DNA of 64,000 bases. Source: Peribacillus frigoritolerans_B (lineage in GTDB: Bacteria > Bacillota > Bacilli > Bacillales > DSM-1321). The translations under genes were made by a program, and so were the position numbers. Location of the stretch: positions 62,001 to 126,000 of the forward strand of contig NZ_JBIWES010000007.1 in NCBI RefSeq assembly GCF_044762665.1, read 5' to 3'. The notes under the pieces are model-generated. The model saw nothing but the letters and a program-made list of their open reading frames with translations. It made no database searches and was not told the origin of the DNA. This document shows, piece by piece, positions 8,453 to 16,969 of this stretch. How positions within the stretch are numbered: the stretch's first letter is position 1; the number at the start of each line of letters is the position of its first letter.

Positions 8453-9082
8453 ATGAATCAATGGTTAGCTATTTCTCAGCTTCTAAATGAAAATACGCCA
8501 TATTGGCCAGGAGATACGCAATATTCATATCGGCTGAATTCATCAATGGCTGAAGGGTCTTCCGTCAATGTAGGGGAAATCCGGATGAGTAAACATTTAG
8601 GAACTCATATTGATGCTCCCTATCATTTTGATGACAATGGAAAATAAATCATCGAACTTGATCTTGATTTATATATTGGCACTGCTACCGTAGTAAAGGT
8701 GGATGCAGCTGAAAGCATTGGCATTAAAGCTTTTGAAGGCATCGACTTGACAGGGGTCCGGCGGTTGTTGGTGGCAACAGGTCAATGGAAATACCTTAGC
8801 CGTTTTCCGGAATGGATTCCAGCGGTTGAACCAGATTTAGCTCCCTTCCTTGCAAATAAAGGGGGTAGGCTCCTTGGGCTTGATTTACCTTCAGTCGACT
8901 GTCTTGACAGCAAAGAATTGCCTGCCCACAATAAACTGTCAGGCTGTGGAATTCATATCCTAGAAGGGCTGGTCCTTGATGGACTGGAGCCTGGGCTGTA
9001 CGATTTGGCTGCATTGCCGCTGGCATTGGAAGCAGGGGACGGGAGCCCGGTCAGGGCCGTGGTGAAAAAGAAAGGCTTATGA
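8453..9082 (+). pseudogene. kynB: Kynurenine formamidase, interrupted by an in-frame stop
   Basis: Reading from ATG 8453, 64 codons give a good KynB N-terminus ending HLGTHIDAPYHFDDNGK, which holds the metal-binding H-x-G-T-H-x-D-x-P-x-H motif. Then TAA (8645-8647) stands where a lysine or arginine codon is expected, and the same frame continues to TGA at 9080-9082 with LDLDLYIGTATVVKVDA, LPSVDCLDSKELPAHN and GCGIHILEGLVLDGL, all KynB-like. A single A-to-T change (AAA to TAA) would explain it. KynB hydrolyses N-formylkynurenine to kynurenine and formate. Restart at GTG 8699 would lack the metal site. Real mutation, sequencing error or readthrough cannot be separated here. Confidence 0.85.
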
Positions 9083-9095
9083 GGGGGATAAAAGG

Positions 9096-9749
9096 ATGGG
9101 GAAAATTGGGGTTTATGGATCTTCCTTCGATCCGGTCACGAATGTGCATTTATGGACAGCATCCACCATTGCGCATCGTGCTAAGCTGGACAAGGTGTTT
9201 TTCCTGCCTTGCGCAAATGGCCGTATCGATAAACAGATGAAAACGAGCAATGAACATCGTTGGGAAATGCTCAAGCTGGCAATAGGGGGCAACCCGTTAT
9301 TCGAAGTCAGTGATTATGAAATTAATGAACGTGCCGGAACGAGTAAACAATATACTTGGTATACGATGGAATATTTTAAATCACAATTTCCAAAAGATGA
9401 AGTTTACTTCATAATGGGTGCAGATTTACTTGAAGATATTGATAATCAGGAGTTGCCGGTACATTTACGATGGAAATTCAGGGAAAAATTGATTGCCAAT
9501 CATAAATTCATCGTCATGGCACGGGATGGAATCGATATGCTGAAAATCATATCCAAAAGTCCATTGCTAAGGAATTATGATGATGGCAATACATTTCACC
9601 TTATTGATAAAGGCCTTTCCATGGAAATCAGTTCTACATATATAAGGGATGAATTCGCAATGGGCGGGGAACCACGATATTTACTGCCTGATCAGTGTTA
9701 TCGGTATATCGTGGAAAATAAGCTGTATCAAAAATCATCAAATCCATAA
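9096..9749 (+). CDS. Nicotinate/nicotinamide mononucleotide adenylyltransferase-like protein (NadD paralogue)
   Basis: 217 residues, nucleotidyltransferase fold. N-terminal IGVYGSSFDPVTNVHLW aligns with the NadD G-G-T-F-D-P-P-H-x-G-H-L motif, but the catalytic (H/T)-x-G-H reads T-N-V-H, so the glycine is valine. YFIMGADLLEDI matches the G-A-D loop and SMEISSTYIRDEF the C-terminal I-S-S-T-x-I-R phosphate-binding motif. GGATAAAAGG lies before ATG 9096, 13 bases after kynB, so it is in the kynurenine operon. That operon yields anthranilate rather than quinolinate, so an NAD role is not obvious; an altered nucleotide substrate is possible. Confidence 0.75.
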   Translation: MGKIGVYGSSFDPVTNVHLWTASTIAHRAKLDKVFFLPCANGRIDKQMKTSNEHRWEMLKLAIGGNPLFEVSDYEINERAGTSKQYTWYTMEYFKSQFPKDEVYFIMGADLLEDIDNQELPVHLRWKFREKLIANHKFIVMARDGIDMLKIISKSPLLRNYDDGNTFHLIDKGLSMEISSTYIRDEFAMGGEPRYLLPDQCYRYIVENKLYQKSSNP

Positions 9750-9768
9750 GTGTTGGCCAGGTATTAAA

Positions 9769-9804
9769 AAGGGCTCGATCTCCCCGGTGGATTGAGCTCT
9801 TCTC
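9769..9804 (+). terminator. Terminator of the kynurenine operon
   Basis: Stem GGGCTCGATC / GATTGAGCTC (with G-U pairs) followed by TTCT; modest T tract. Confidence 0.65.
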
Positions 9805-9869
9805 ATTTAGGGAATTTTTCAACCTGCAAAACATGAATGAATTTAATTAAAGGGACATGTAATACCTAG

Positions 9870-9899
9870 TTGACAACTTGGTGAACTTTGTTTTATGGT
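9870..9899 (+). promoter_or_regulatory. Promoter of the sulfate/thiosulfate transport operon
   Basis: TTGACA (9870-9875), 18-base spacer, TATGGT (9894-9899). Transcription would start about 110 bases before the binding-protein gene and cross the hairpin at 9942-9994. The short palindrome AGTTGACAACT overlaps the -35. Confidence 0.6.
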
Positions 9900-9941
9900 A
9901 ATGATATACAAAAATCAAAATACTTGCTGATCAGAGAACTG

Positions 9942-9994
9942 AAGGCATACTATCTCCCGAAAAATAAATGAAGGGAAATAGAATGCCTTTTTTG
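9942..9994 (+). promoter_or_regulatory. Leader hairpin with T tract: candidate transcription attenuator
   Basis: Stem AAGGCATACTAT-CTCCC / GGGAAATAGAATGCCTT followed by TTTTTT, lying between the only good promoter and the start of the sulfate-binding protein at 10017. It has the form of an intrinsic terminator. No S-box or T-box sequence is present. Confidence 0.5.
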
Positions 9995-10016
9995 CTGTAA
10001 AAAAAGGGGGAAGCTC

Positions 10017-11048
10017 ATGAAAAAGTTGATGTTATTGACAAGTTTGATTTTAGCCTTCGGTGTACTTGCTGGATGCAACTCGGAAAAAACGAAGGGGGAC
10101 GGGACATCGAAGTCAGTAGAGCTTTTGAATGTGTCATACGATCCGACAAGGGAATTGTACCAGGAATTCAATGAAGCGTTCGTGAAGCACTGGAAAGAAG
10201 AATCAGGCCAGGATGTAACGATTCAACAATCACATGGCGGATCTGGTAAACAGGGCAGGGCTGTCATTGACGGATTGGAGGCGGATGTCGTTACATTGGC
10301 ATTGGCTTATGATATTGATGCCATTTATGAAGCTAGTAACCTATTAGCGGAGGATTGGCAAAAACGTTTACCGGAGAACTCGACACCATATACATCAACG
10401 ATTGTGTTTTTGGTGAAAAAAGATAACCCTAAAGGCATTAAAGATTGGGATGATCTGACTAAAAAGGATGTATCCGTCATTACGCCAAACCCAAAGACAA
10501 GCGGAGGGGCAAGGTGGAATTACCTGGCTGCATGGGCTTATGCGGAGAAAAATTTCGATAATGACGAAACAAAAGTGAAGGATTTCATGAAAAAACTTTA
10601 TCAGAATGTTGAAGTCCTGGATTCAGGGGCCCGCGGTGCAACGACCACTTTTGTGGAAAGGGGAATTGGTGACGTACTGATCGCTTGGGAGAATGAAGCC
10701 TATTTAACACTGGAAGAATTCGGTGATGACAAATATGAAATCGTCAACCCTTCAATCAGTATATTAGCAGAGCCACCGGTAGCCGTTATCGATGAAGTGG
10801 TCGAGAAAAAAGGAACAAAGGAAGTGGCCGAAGCCTACCTGGACTATCTGTATACGGATGCCGGTCAGGAAATTGCCGCGAAAAACTTCTATCGTCCAAG
10901 GGATGAGAAGGTTCTCACTGAATATGGAGACCAATTTGCCAATATCGATATGGTGACTGTTGATGATGCATTTGGCGGTTGGAAAAAAGCCCAGGAAACA
11001 CATTTTAATGATGGTGGCACATTTGACGAGATTTATCAACAGCAATAA
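10017..11048 (+). CDS. Sulfate/thiosulfate ABC transporter substrate-binding lipoprotein
   Basis: 343 residues. The first 20 are a lipoprotein signal ending V-L-A-G-C (Cys20 would be acylated). The mature part matches the Sbp/CysP family: ELLNVSYDPTRELYQEFN, SHGGSGKQGRAVIDGLEADVVTLALAYD and VITPNPKTSGGARWNYLAAW, the last being the sulfate-binding helix N-terminus. It captures sulfate or thiosulfate outside the membrane and hands it to CysT/CysW. GGGGGAAG precedes ATG 10017. First gene of a four-gene operon behind a possible attenuator. Confidence 0.93.
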   Translation: MKKLMLLTSLILAFGVLAGCNSEKTKGDGTSKSVELLNVSYDPTRELYQEFNEAFVKHWKEESGQDVTIQQSHGGSGKQGRAVIDGLEADVVTLALAYDIDAIYEASNLLAEDWQKRLPENSTPYTSTIVFLVKKDNPKGIKDWDDLTKKDVSVITPNPKTSGGARWNYLAAWAYAEKNFDNDETKVKDFMKKLYQNVEVLDSGARGATTTFVERGIGDVLIAWENEAYLTLEEFGDDKYEIVNPSISILAEPPVAVIDEVVEKKGTKEVAEAYLDYLYTDAGQEIAAKNFYRPRDEKVLTEYGDQFANIDMVTVDDAFGGWKKAQETHFNDGGTFDEIYQQQ

Positions 11049-11117
11049 GCATGAAGGAGAAGGTGTGGCTTTAACATCTTCTCCTTCAGAAATCGGAAAA
11101 AGGGTTGAGGCGAAGCG

Positions 11118-11957
11118 ATGAATACAGTGACTGAAGGTAAACAGACGAAAAAGAGGACCATACCCGGTTTTGGATTGACGATGGGTTTTACGCTGCTGTA
11201 TCTCACCATCATCGTTTTGATCCCGTTATCGATGGTTTTTCTAAATACATTTTCAATGGGGTTCCAGGATTTTTGGGCGACCATAACTGAACCGAGGGTT
11301 CTCGCTTCTTATAAATTGAGTTTCTTGACAGCGTTAACTGCGGCCTTTGTTAACGCAGTTTTTGGTGTATTGATTGCCTGGGTGCTTACCCGTTATGAGT
11401 TTCCCGGCAAAAGGATCATCGATGGACTGGTTGATTTGCCTTTTGCCCTCCCGACTGCCGTGGCAGGGATTACGTTGACCACCTTGTATTCACCGAATGG
11501 ATGGATCGGGCAATTTTTCAGCTTTAAAGTCGCTTTCACTCCCGCAGGGATCATCATCGCCCTTATATTTATAGGTCTGCCATTCGTGGTGCGGATGGTT
11601 CAACCGGTGCTTGAAAATATCGAAAAAGGGATGGAAGAAGCATCTGCCTCTTTAGGGGCGAATCGAATGCAGACATTCATTAAAATCATCTTCCCGGAAT
11701 TGATTCCAGCGATATTGACGGGTTTTGCCCTTTCTTTTGCGAGGGCACTTGGAGAGTATGGATCCGTTGTCTTCATTGCCGGAAATATGCCGTTTAAAAC
11801 GGAGATTTCCCCGCTGATCATCATGACAAAGCTTGAACAGTATGATTATGAAGGTGCAACAGCTGTTGCAGCCGTCATGCTCATTATTACATTTATCATT
11901 TTGTTCACCATCAATATCTTACAATGGTGGACCGGCAAAAGATATTCAGGGAAGTAG
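11118..11957 (+). CDS. cysT: Sulfate ABC transporter permease CysT (CysU)
   Basis: 279 residues with about six membrane helices and the binding-protein-dependent transport inner-membrane domain. The cytoplasmic EAA loop is EEASASLGANRMQTFIKIIFPELIP, which couples to the ATPase CysA. GPGT-like features of the family include the DLPFALPTAVAGITLTTLY segment characteristic of CysT. Ribosome site GAGG is nine bases before ATG 11118. Pairs with CysW to form the channel; ten bases separate the genes. Confidence 0.93.
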   Translation: MNTVTEGKQTKKRTIPGFGLTMGFTLLYLTIIVLIPLSMVFLNTFSMGFQDFWATITEPRVLASYKLSFLTALTAAFVNAVFGVLIAWVLTRYEFPGKRIIDGLVDLPFALPTAVAGITLTTLYSPNGWIGQFFSFKVAFTPAGIIIALIFIGLPFVVRMVQPVLENIEKGMEEASASLGANRMQTFIKIIFPELIPAILTGFALSFARALGEYGSVVFIAGNMPFKTEISPLIIMTKLEQYDYEGATAVAAVMLIITFIILFTINILQWWTGKRYSGK

Positions 11958-11967
11958 GAGGGATATG

Positions 11968-12849
11968 ATGGAAGATAAATCAGTGGTTGTAAAAGCGAAT
12001 CACCCAGTCATTATTACGAGAAACGCAACTAAAGAGCCTAAATCCATACAGTGGATCCTCATTTCCGTTGTATTGCTATTTCTCACTTTGTTTTTAGTTG
12101 TTCCATTAATCGCAATCTTTGTAAAAGCCTTTGAAAAAGGTGCCGAAGCTTATTTTGCGGCCATTGCCCATCCTGATGCCGTGGCTGCGATTAAGTTAAC
12201 ATTGATCGTTGTCCTCATCACCTTGCCACTAAATGCCATATTTGGAGTGGTTGCTGCGTGGACCATAACAAAATATGATTTCAAGGGAAAAAACTTCTTA
12301 ATAACATTGATAGATTTGCCTTTTTCCGTTTCACCCGTCATTGCCGGGTTGATTTTTGTCCTTCTGTTCGGCTTACATGGAACACTTGGTCCACTGCTGC
12401 AATCCCTTGACATTAAAGTGATCTTTTCAATACCAGGGATTGTCATCGCCTCCATTTTCATTACCTTCCCATTCATTGCACGCGAATTGGTCCCGCTCAT
12501 GCAAAGTCAGGGGACGTCTGAAGAAGAGGCCTCACTCACGCTCGGTGCAGGAGGGTTTAAGACATTTTGGTATGTGACGCTTCCCAATATAAAATGGGGA
12601 CTTCTATATGGAGTCATCCTTTGCAATGCAAGAATAATCGGGGAGTTTGGAGCTGTATCGGTCGTATCGGGCCATATACGGGGCATGACCAATACGATGC
12701 CGCTTCATATTGAAATCTTATACAATGAATATCAATTTTCGGCTGCATTTGCCGTTGCATCCCTAATGTCAATCTTTGCAATCATAACCTTGATCATTAA
12801 AAGTTTCATAGAATGGAAAACGGACTTTAAATCGACCAAAGCAAGTTAG
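11968..12849 (+). CDS. cysW: Sulfate ABC transporter permease CysW
   Basis: 293 residues, about six membrane helices. TAGGAGGG favours ATG 11968 (six-base spacing) over ATG 11965. Family features: DLPFSVSPVIAGLIFVLLFG and the EAA loop EEEASLTLGAGGFKTFWYVTLPNIKWG, followed by NARIIGEFGAVSVVSGHIRG typical of CysW. It forms the transmembrane pore with CysT and contacts CysA. Co-transcribed, with ten bases to cysA. Confidence 0.93.
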   Translation: MEDKSVVVKANHPVIITRNATKEPKSIQWILISVVLLFLTLFLVVPLIAIFVKAFEKGAEAYFAAIAHPDAVAAIKLTLIVVLITLPLNAIFGVVAAWTITKYDFKGKNFLITLIDLPFSVSPVIAGLIFVLLFGLHGTLGPLLQSLDIKVIFSIPGIVIASIFITFPFIARELVPLMQSQGTSEEEASLTLGAGGFKTFWYVTLPNIKWGLLYGVILCNARIIGEFGAVSVVSGHIRGMTNTMPLHIEILYNEYQFSAAFAVASLMSIFAIITLIIKSFIEWKTDFKSTKAS

Positions 12850-12859
12850 GAGGAATGAA

Positions 12860-13924
12860 ATGAGTATCATCATAGAAAATGTTACAAAATATTACGGGTC
12901 CTATCAAGCACTCCAAAACATCAATCTGGAAATAAAGAGCGGTGAACTCGTAGCCCTTCTTGGCCCTTCCGGATCGGGAAAAACATCATTACTGCGTATC
13001 ATCGCGGGTCTTGAACAGGCGGAGAACGGAAAAATCCTCTTCAATGAAGAGAATTATACGCATATGCATGTAAAAGATCGAAATGTGGGTTTCGTCTTTC
13101 AGCATTATGCCCTTTTTCGCAATATGACCATTTTTGATAATATCGCCTATGGATTAAAGGTCCGCCCCAGAAAAACAAGGCCAAGTAAAGATGTTATTGC
13201 ACAAAAGGTTACCGAATTGCTTCAGCTCGTCAAGTTGGAAGGATATAAAGATCGTTATCCATCCCAATTATCAGGCGGCCAGCGCCAGCGTGTCGCATTG
13301 GCAAGGGCACTTGCGGTTGAACCGAATATCCTTTTGCTTGATGAACCATTCGGGGCATTGGATGCCAAGGTTCGCAAAGAACTCCGGCGTTGGCTTAGAA
13401 GGCTTCACGACGAATTCAATGTTACGAGTGTGTTCGTGACTCATGATCAAGAAGAGGCGATGGATGTTGCTGATCGGGTCGTAATCATGATTGAAGGGAA
13501 AATTGAACAGATTGGAACTCCGGAAGAAGTATATGATCACCCCGAAAATCCCTTTGTCTTTGATTTTCTAGGCAGTGTCAATCTATTCAAGGGCAACGTG
13601 CATAAAGGGAAATTGGTTACTGGCAATGCAGAAATGAGTGCCCCGGGCAGTGAAGATGGAGCGGGTACTGGTTATGTAAGGAATCATAACTTTATTATAG
13701 AAAGAGAACCATCGGAAAAGGATTCGATCGCATCCATTATTGAGCACATCCACACAATTGGCCCCATCGTCCGGATAGAAGTCATTCGCCAGGATACAAA
13801 CGAACCGCTGGAAATCGAACTGATGAAAGAACAATATTTGAATCTGGAAATAAGCAAAGGGGAAAGGGTATTCGTCCGACCAAAAGAATTGAAAGTTTTT
13901 GTCGACTTTATGGCTGGAATTTAA
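12860..13924 (+). CDS. cysA: Sulfate/thiosulfate ABC transporter ATP-binding protein CysA
   Basis: 354 residues. ATPase domain (1-235): Walker A GPSGSGKT at 35-42, Q loop VFQHYALFRNM, signature LSGGQRQRVALARAL, Walker B ILLLDEPFGALD and switch histidine VTHDQEEAMDVAD. Residues about 240-354 form the TOBE-like regulatory domain (GSVNLFKGNV, VRPKELKVFV) usual for CysA. It drives the CysT-CysW channel. AGGAGGAATG gives a strong ribosome site for ATG 12860. Confidence 0.95.
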   Translation: MSIIIENVTKYYGSYQALQNINLEIKSGELVALLGPSGSGKTSLLRIIAGLEQAENGKILFNEENYTHMHVKDRNVGFVFQHYALFRNMTIFDNIAYGLKVRPRKTRPSKDVIAQKVTELLQLVKLEGYKDRYPSQLSGGQRQRVALARALAVEPNILLLDEPFGALDAKVRKELRRWLRRLHDEFNVTSVFVTHDQEEAMDVADRVVIMIEGKIEQIGTPEEVYDHPENPFVFDFLGSVNLFKGNVHKGKLVTGNAEMSAPGSEDGAGTGYVRNHNFIIEREPSEKDSIASIIEHIHTIGPIVRIEVIRQDTNEPLEIELMKEQYLNLEISKGERVFVRPKELKVFVDFMAGI

Positions 13925-13945
13925 GGATGAGTCGAATATTGACGG

Positions 13946-13971
13946 AAAAACCGCTGATGAGCGGTTTTTTT
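13946..13971 (+). terminator. Terminator of the cys operon
   Basis: Stem AAACCGCT / AGCGGTTT, loop GATG, T tract of seven. Confidence 0.9.
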
Positions 13972-14437
13972 ATTGGGAATGCCTGCGGAACTTCCAGCAT
14001 GTAAGGTAAATGGGCTACAATCTGTTACAAAAGGGCTTCCTTGCATGCGCAAGTGGTTCGTTTTTGACTGCCAATAGTCCATGGTCCCTTGGTGCTAAAT
14101 ACTAGATAGAAAGTCTTGCATCAAAATATGAAGGGAGTTATGTAAGATATTGGATGTTTTATCACGTGAAAAAGTCGAATCTTTATGTTTAATGTTAAAA
14201 TTGAAATATAATTGTAATATTGTTATTACGTATTTGACAAAATCTGATGATATACTACGACTTAGATGAAAACATAGTAGAGTTTAAGAAACGTATTTAA
14301 TATTATCTCAACCTTAGAAGATTACATAAAGAGTAAAAAAATAGAGAAGAGTTCCCAGCAATTTATTTTGACTAATCATTTTTCATGGAGAAAAAGAAGT
14401 GGGTCGATGGAAATGCAACGGGAGGAAAGCAGGGGAA
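13972..14437 (+). promoter_or_regulatory. Long upstream region and leader of cwlO
   Basis: About 465 bp with no gene. It is AT-rich from 14150 on, with TATAAT-like -10 elements (14207-14212; TATACT 14251-14256) and a TTGACA at 14234-14239 that has no -10 at normal spacing. TGTAAT and TGTTAT half-sites at 14214-14226 recall WalR half-sites but are not spaced as in the known direct repeat. In Bacillus subtilis cwlO is WalR-controlled and has a long regulated 5' leader; the same layout is plausible here. Confidence 0.4.
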
Positions 14438-15817
14438 ATGAGTTTGAAGAAAAAACTTATCGTATTGAACACGACAATTATGCTTGGGTTAGGAAGCGCT
14501 TTTGCCATACCGTCTGTAAAAGCTGAATCAATCACGGAGATTCAATCGCAACGCACAGGAATACAATCAGATATTTCAGAGGCAGAGCAAGTTATTCAGG
14601 AATTGAAAAAAGAACAATCGAAAATGAATGCCCAAATTGCCCAGATCGAATCGGCAATGAAAGAAAATGATCAAAAAATCAAAGATACTAAACAAGAAAT
14701 TAAAGACACCGAAAAAGACATAGAATCTTTAAAGAAAGAAATTAAAGCGTTGGAAGAAAGAATCGCAAAACGCGAGGAAGTCTTGAAAGAGCGCGCGCTT
14801 TCATTCCAAGAGAGCGGCGGGGACGTTGAGTACCTAGAAGTTGTGTTAGGTTCTAAAAGCTTTGGTGAATTCGTTAATCGTGTTGGAGCGGTAGCCACTA
14901 TCGTGGAAGCTGACCAACAGATTCTTAGCGAGCAGGAAGCGGATAAAGCTGACCTGGAAAAAAAACAAGCGACCGTTGAGAAGAAATTGCAAAACCTTAA
15001 GGATATGGAAGTAGAGCTTAAAGGCATGCAATCTCAAATTGAAGATCAAAAAGCTGAAACGGTCAATATGAAGGCTAAGATCGAAAAGAAAGAATCGGAA
15101 ACAGAGGCCCTAAAACAATCTTTAGAGAATAAAGATGCTGGTCTAGAAGCACAAATAGCTTCCATTCGTGAAAATATCAAAAAAGAGGAAGAACGTAAAG
15201 CATCGGAAAAAGCAGAACTTGACCGTGCTGCTGAAGAAGTGAATTCTTCAAATGCTTCAAATTCTTCCAGTGAAGGATCATCAAGTTCTTCTAGCGAAGA
15301 ATCATCAAGTTCGTCTAAAGGCGAAGCTTCGGCAAAATCTGAAGGTGAATCATCTTCAAATTCATCTAAAAACAGTTCTGCTGCTAAACCTGCAGCAAGT
15401 AAAACCGAAACATCAAGTAAGCCAAGCAGTGCAAATACAGGCTCTGCCATTACAGCAGGTTATAAATATATCGGTAACTCCACATATAAATTTGGAGGCG
15501 GAAGAACGGCATCCGATATCGCTAACGGCCTTTTCGATTGTTCAGCGTTCGTTGCATGGGCTTATAAACAAGCTGGTGTGAACCTTCCGGCCAGTACGGA
15601 TGCATTGAAAGGTGCAGGACGTCAAGTATCTGATAGTCAAAAACAACCTGGAGATTTAGTATTTTTCAATACCTATAAAACTGATGGGCATGTCGGAATT
15701 TATGTCGGCGGCGGCAAATTTATCGGTTCCCAAAGTTCAACAGGTGTTGCGATCGCCAATATGGACAGCGGATATTGGGCAGGTGTATACAACGGCCGTG
15801 TCGTTCGTGTAAACTAA
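14438..15817 (+). CDS. cwlO: Peptidoglycan D,L-endopeptidase CwlO
   Basis: 459 residues. Signal peptide (1-29, cleavage after S-V-K-A), a long coiled-coil region (about 32-250), a Ser-rich low-complexity linker (about 275-330) and a C-terminal NlpC/P60 domain (about 345-459) with catalytic Cys in NGLFDCSAFVAWAY and His in DGHVGIYVGGG. The coiled-coil part carries the CwlO-specific SFQESGGDVEYLEVVLGS and SFGEFVNRVGAVATIVEAD, the region that FtsEX activates in B. subtilis. It cleaves the D-Glu to diamino-acid bond for lateral wall growth. ATG 14438 follows AGGGGAA; an upstream GTG frame would block the signal peptide. Confidence 0.92.
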   Translation: MSLKKKLIVLNTTIMLGLGSAFAIPSVKAESITEIQSQRTGIQSDISEAEQVIQELKKEQSKMNAQIAQIESAMKENDQKIKDTKQEIKDTEKDIESLKKEIKALEERIAKREEVLKERALSFQESGGDVEYLEVVLGSKSFGEFVNRVGAVATIVEADQQILSEQEADKADLEKKQATVEKKLQNLKDMEVELKGMQSQIEDQKAETVNMKAKIEKKESETEALKQSLENKDAGLEAQIASIRENIKKEEERKASEKAELDRAAEEVNSSNASNSSSEGSSSSSSEESSSSSKGEASAKSEGESSSNSSKNSSAAKPAASKTETSSKPSSANTGSAITAGYKYIGNSTYKFGGGRTASDIANGLFDCSAFVAWAYKQAGVNLPASTDALKGAGRQVSDSQKQPGDLVFFNTYKTDGHVGIYVGGGKFIGSQSSTGVAIANMDSGYWAGVYNGRVVRVN

Positions 15818-15822
15818 TAGTT

Positions 15823-15864
15823 AAAAAATAAGCAGGGGAGAAAATGCCTCTGCTTATTTTTTTT
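15823..15864 (+). terminator. Terminator of cwlO
   Basis: Stem AAAATAAGCAGGGG / CCTCTGCTTATTTT with T8. Confidence 0.9.
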
Positions 15865-16013
15865 GAAAAAAATCGAAAAAAAATGAAACTTATTTTGAAT
15901 TTCAACGTAAATACTATAAGATAAAACAAGGATAGGTGATGTGGACTTTCAGTAAATCTGGGAAAACATAAAAAGAAACAACATTTCATACTATTAAACG
16001 GAGGCAAAAAAAC

Positions 16014-16451
16014 ATGATGAAAAAATTTATGGCTGCATTACTTACAATTACACTAGCATTCTCGCCAGTCGGCACTTATGTATTCCAGGATCATGCGGAA
16101 TCAGTCGATGCAAGGGGTTACAAGTCAGGAAAAAGAAGCTTTAACAACAACACCAATAATAATTCTAATTTCCAAAATAAAGAAACGAAGAAATCCGATG
16201 CCACTACTGCCAATAAAGCCAAGAGTGGAAACACATTCGCCAAAGGCGGCTTAATGAAAGGACTTATGCTAGGTGGACTGGCAGGCTTACTTTTTGGCAG
16301 CCTATTCGCCAATATGGGAATGCTTGGTTCTATACTTGGTCTATTAATCAACGTGTTGGCGGTTGTGGTATTGATCGTTGTGATCCGTAAAATATTCACA
16401 TATTTCAAAGATAAGAAGAAGAAAGAGGATACAAACCCATGGAGAGGCTAA
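16014..16451 (+). CDS. Secreted/membrane protein of unknown function with glycine-zipper helix
   Basis: 145 residues. N-terminal signal sequence (about 1-33, ending before DARGYKSGKRSF), an Asn-rich basic stretch, then a glycine-rich hydrophobic segment GLMKGLMLGGLAGLLFGSLF and a second helix LINVLAVVVLIVVIRKIF with a highly basic cytoplasmic tail. This layout resembles the N-terminal part of Tim44-like membrane proteins, but no Tim44 domain is present. GGAGG sits nine bases before ATG. The stop overlaps the YxcD-type gene by 13 bases, so the two are translated together. Confidence 0.7.
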   Translation: MMKKFMAALLTITLAFSPVGTYVFQDHAESVDARGYKSGKRSFNNNTNNNSNFQNKETKKSDATTANKAKSGNTFAKGGLMKGLMLGGLAGLLFGSLFANMGMLGSILGLLINVLAVVVLIVVIRKIFTYFKDKKKKEDTNPWRG

Positions 16452-16738
16452 AGATATCCGAACAAGATATCATCAATGCGGTTTGTGTTTACATTGCCCG
16501 TAAAAAGCAGGTACAACCCAATGAGGTGGAAGTCGAGTTAATGTATGATGATGATTATGGCTTTTCGGCAGAAGCTTTTGTCGATGGCCGGAAACAAGTG
16601 TTAATTACCATCAACTTGATAGAAGCGCTTCGCTTATGGCTGGATGAATATATGAATAAAGATCCATACTCGGGTATTGAACTTGTTTTGGATGATGAAG
16701 AAGGCATAGTGGCTTTAGTAAGTGAAAGTAATAGATAA
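16439..16738 (+). CDS. YxcD-like small protein (DUF2653 type)
   Basis: 99 residues, acidic, no membrane segment. The block VEVELMYDDDYGFSAEAFV plus GRKQVLITINLIEALR and LVLDDEEGIVALV fits what I remember of YxcD, a small Bacillus protein of unknown role. It overlaps the end of the upstream membrane-protein gene and is followed by a strong terminator, so the pair forms one operon. Function unknown. Confidence 0.7.
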   Translation: MERLKISEQDIINAVCVYIARKKQVQPNEVEVELMYDDDYGFSAEAFVDGRKQVLITINLIEALRLWLDEYMNKDPYSGIELVLDDEEGIVALVSESNR

Positions 16739-16740
16739 GT

Positions 16741-16773
16741 AAAAAGGATGCCGTAACGGCATCCTTTTTTTTA
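16741..16773 (+). terminator. Terminator
   Basis: Perfect stem AAAGGATGCCGT / ACGGCATCCTTT with T8. Confidence 0.93.
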
Positions 16774-16969
16774 TTTGAAAAAGTTACAAGCCGTCCGGTG
16801 CGAAGGAAAAGGATAAAAGAGAAATAGAAAGATAGTAAAGCAAAATTCTAGATTACCAACACATTTGTTAAGCACAGATAGATTATAATGAATTATATTT
16901 TCCATTTGTTGCAAAAAATGGTCCATGGAAGTAGGATGGATATATGTTCAAGTCAAAGGAGGAGAAAAA

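Noticed and set aside
9870..10016. S-box or T-box before the sulfate transporter
   Set aside because: None of the conserved blocks of either class occurs; only a simple hairpin is present.
14200..14270. WalR direct repeat before cwlO
   Set aside because: Half-sites TGTAAT and TGTTAT exist but the spacing does not fit the known TGTWAH-N5-TGTWAH pattern.
15046..15450. 134-codon frame antisense to cwlO
   Set aside because: A shadow of the Ser-rich linker and coiled coil; low-complexity, no ribosome site.
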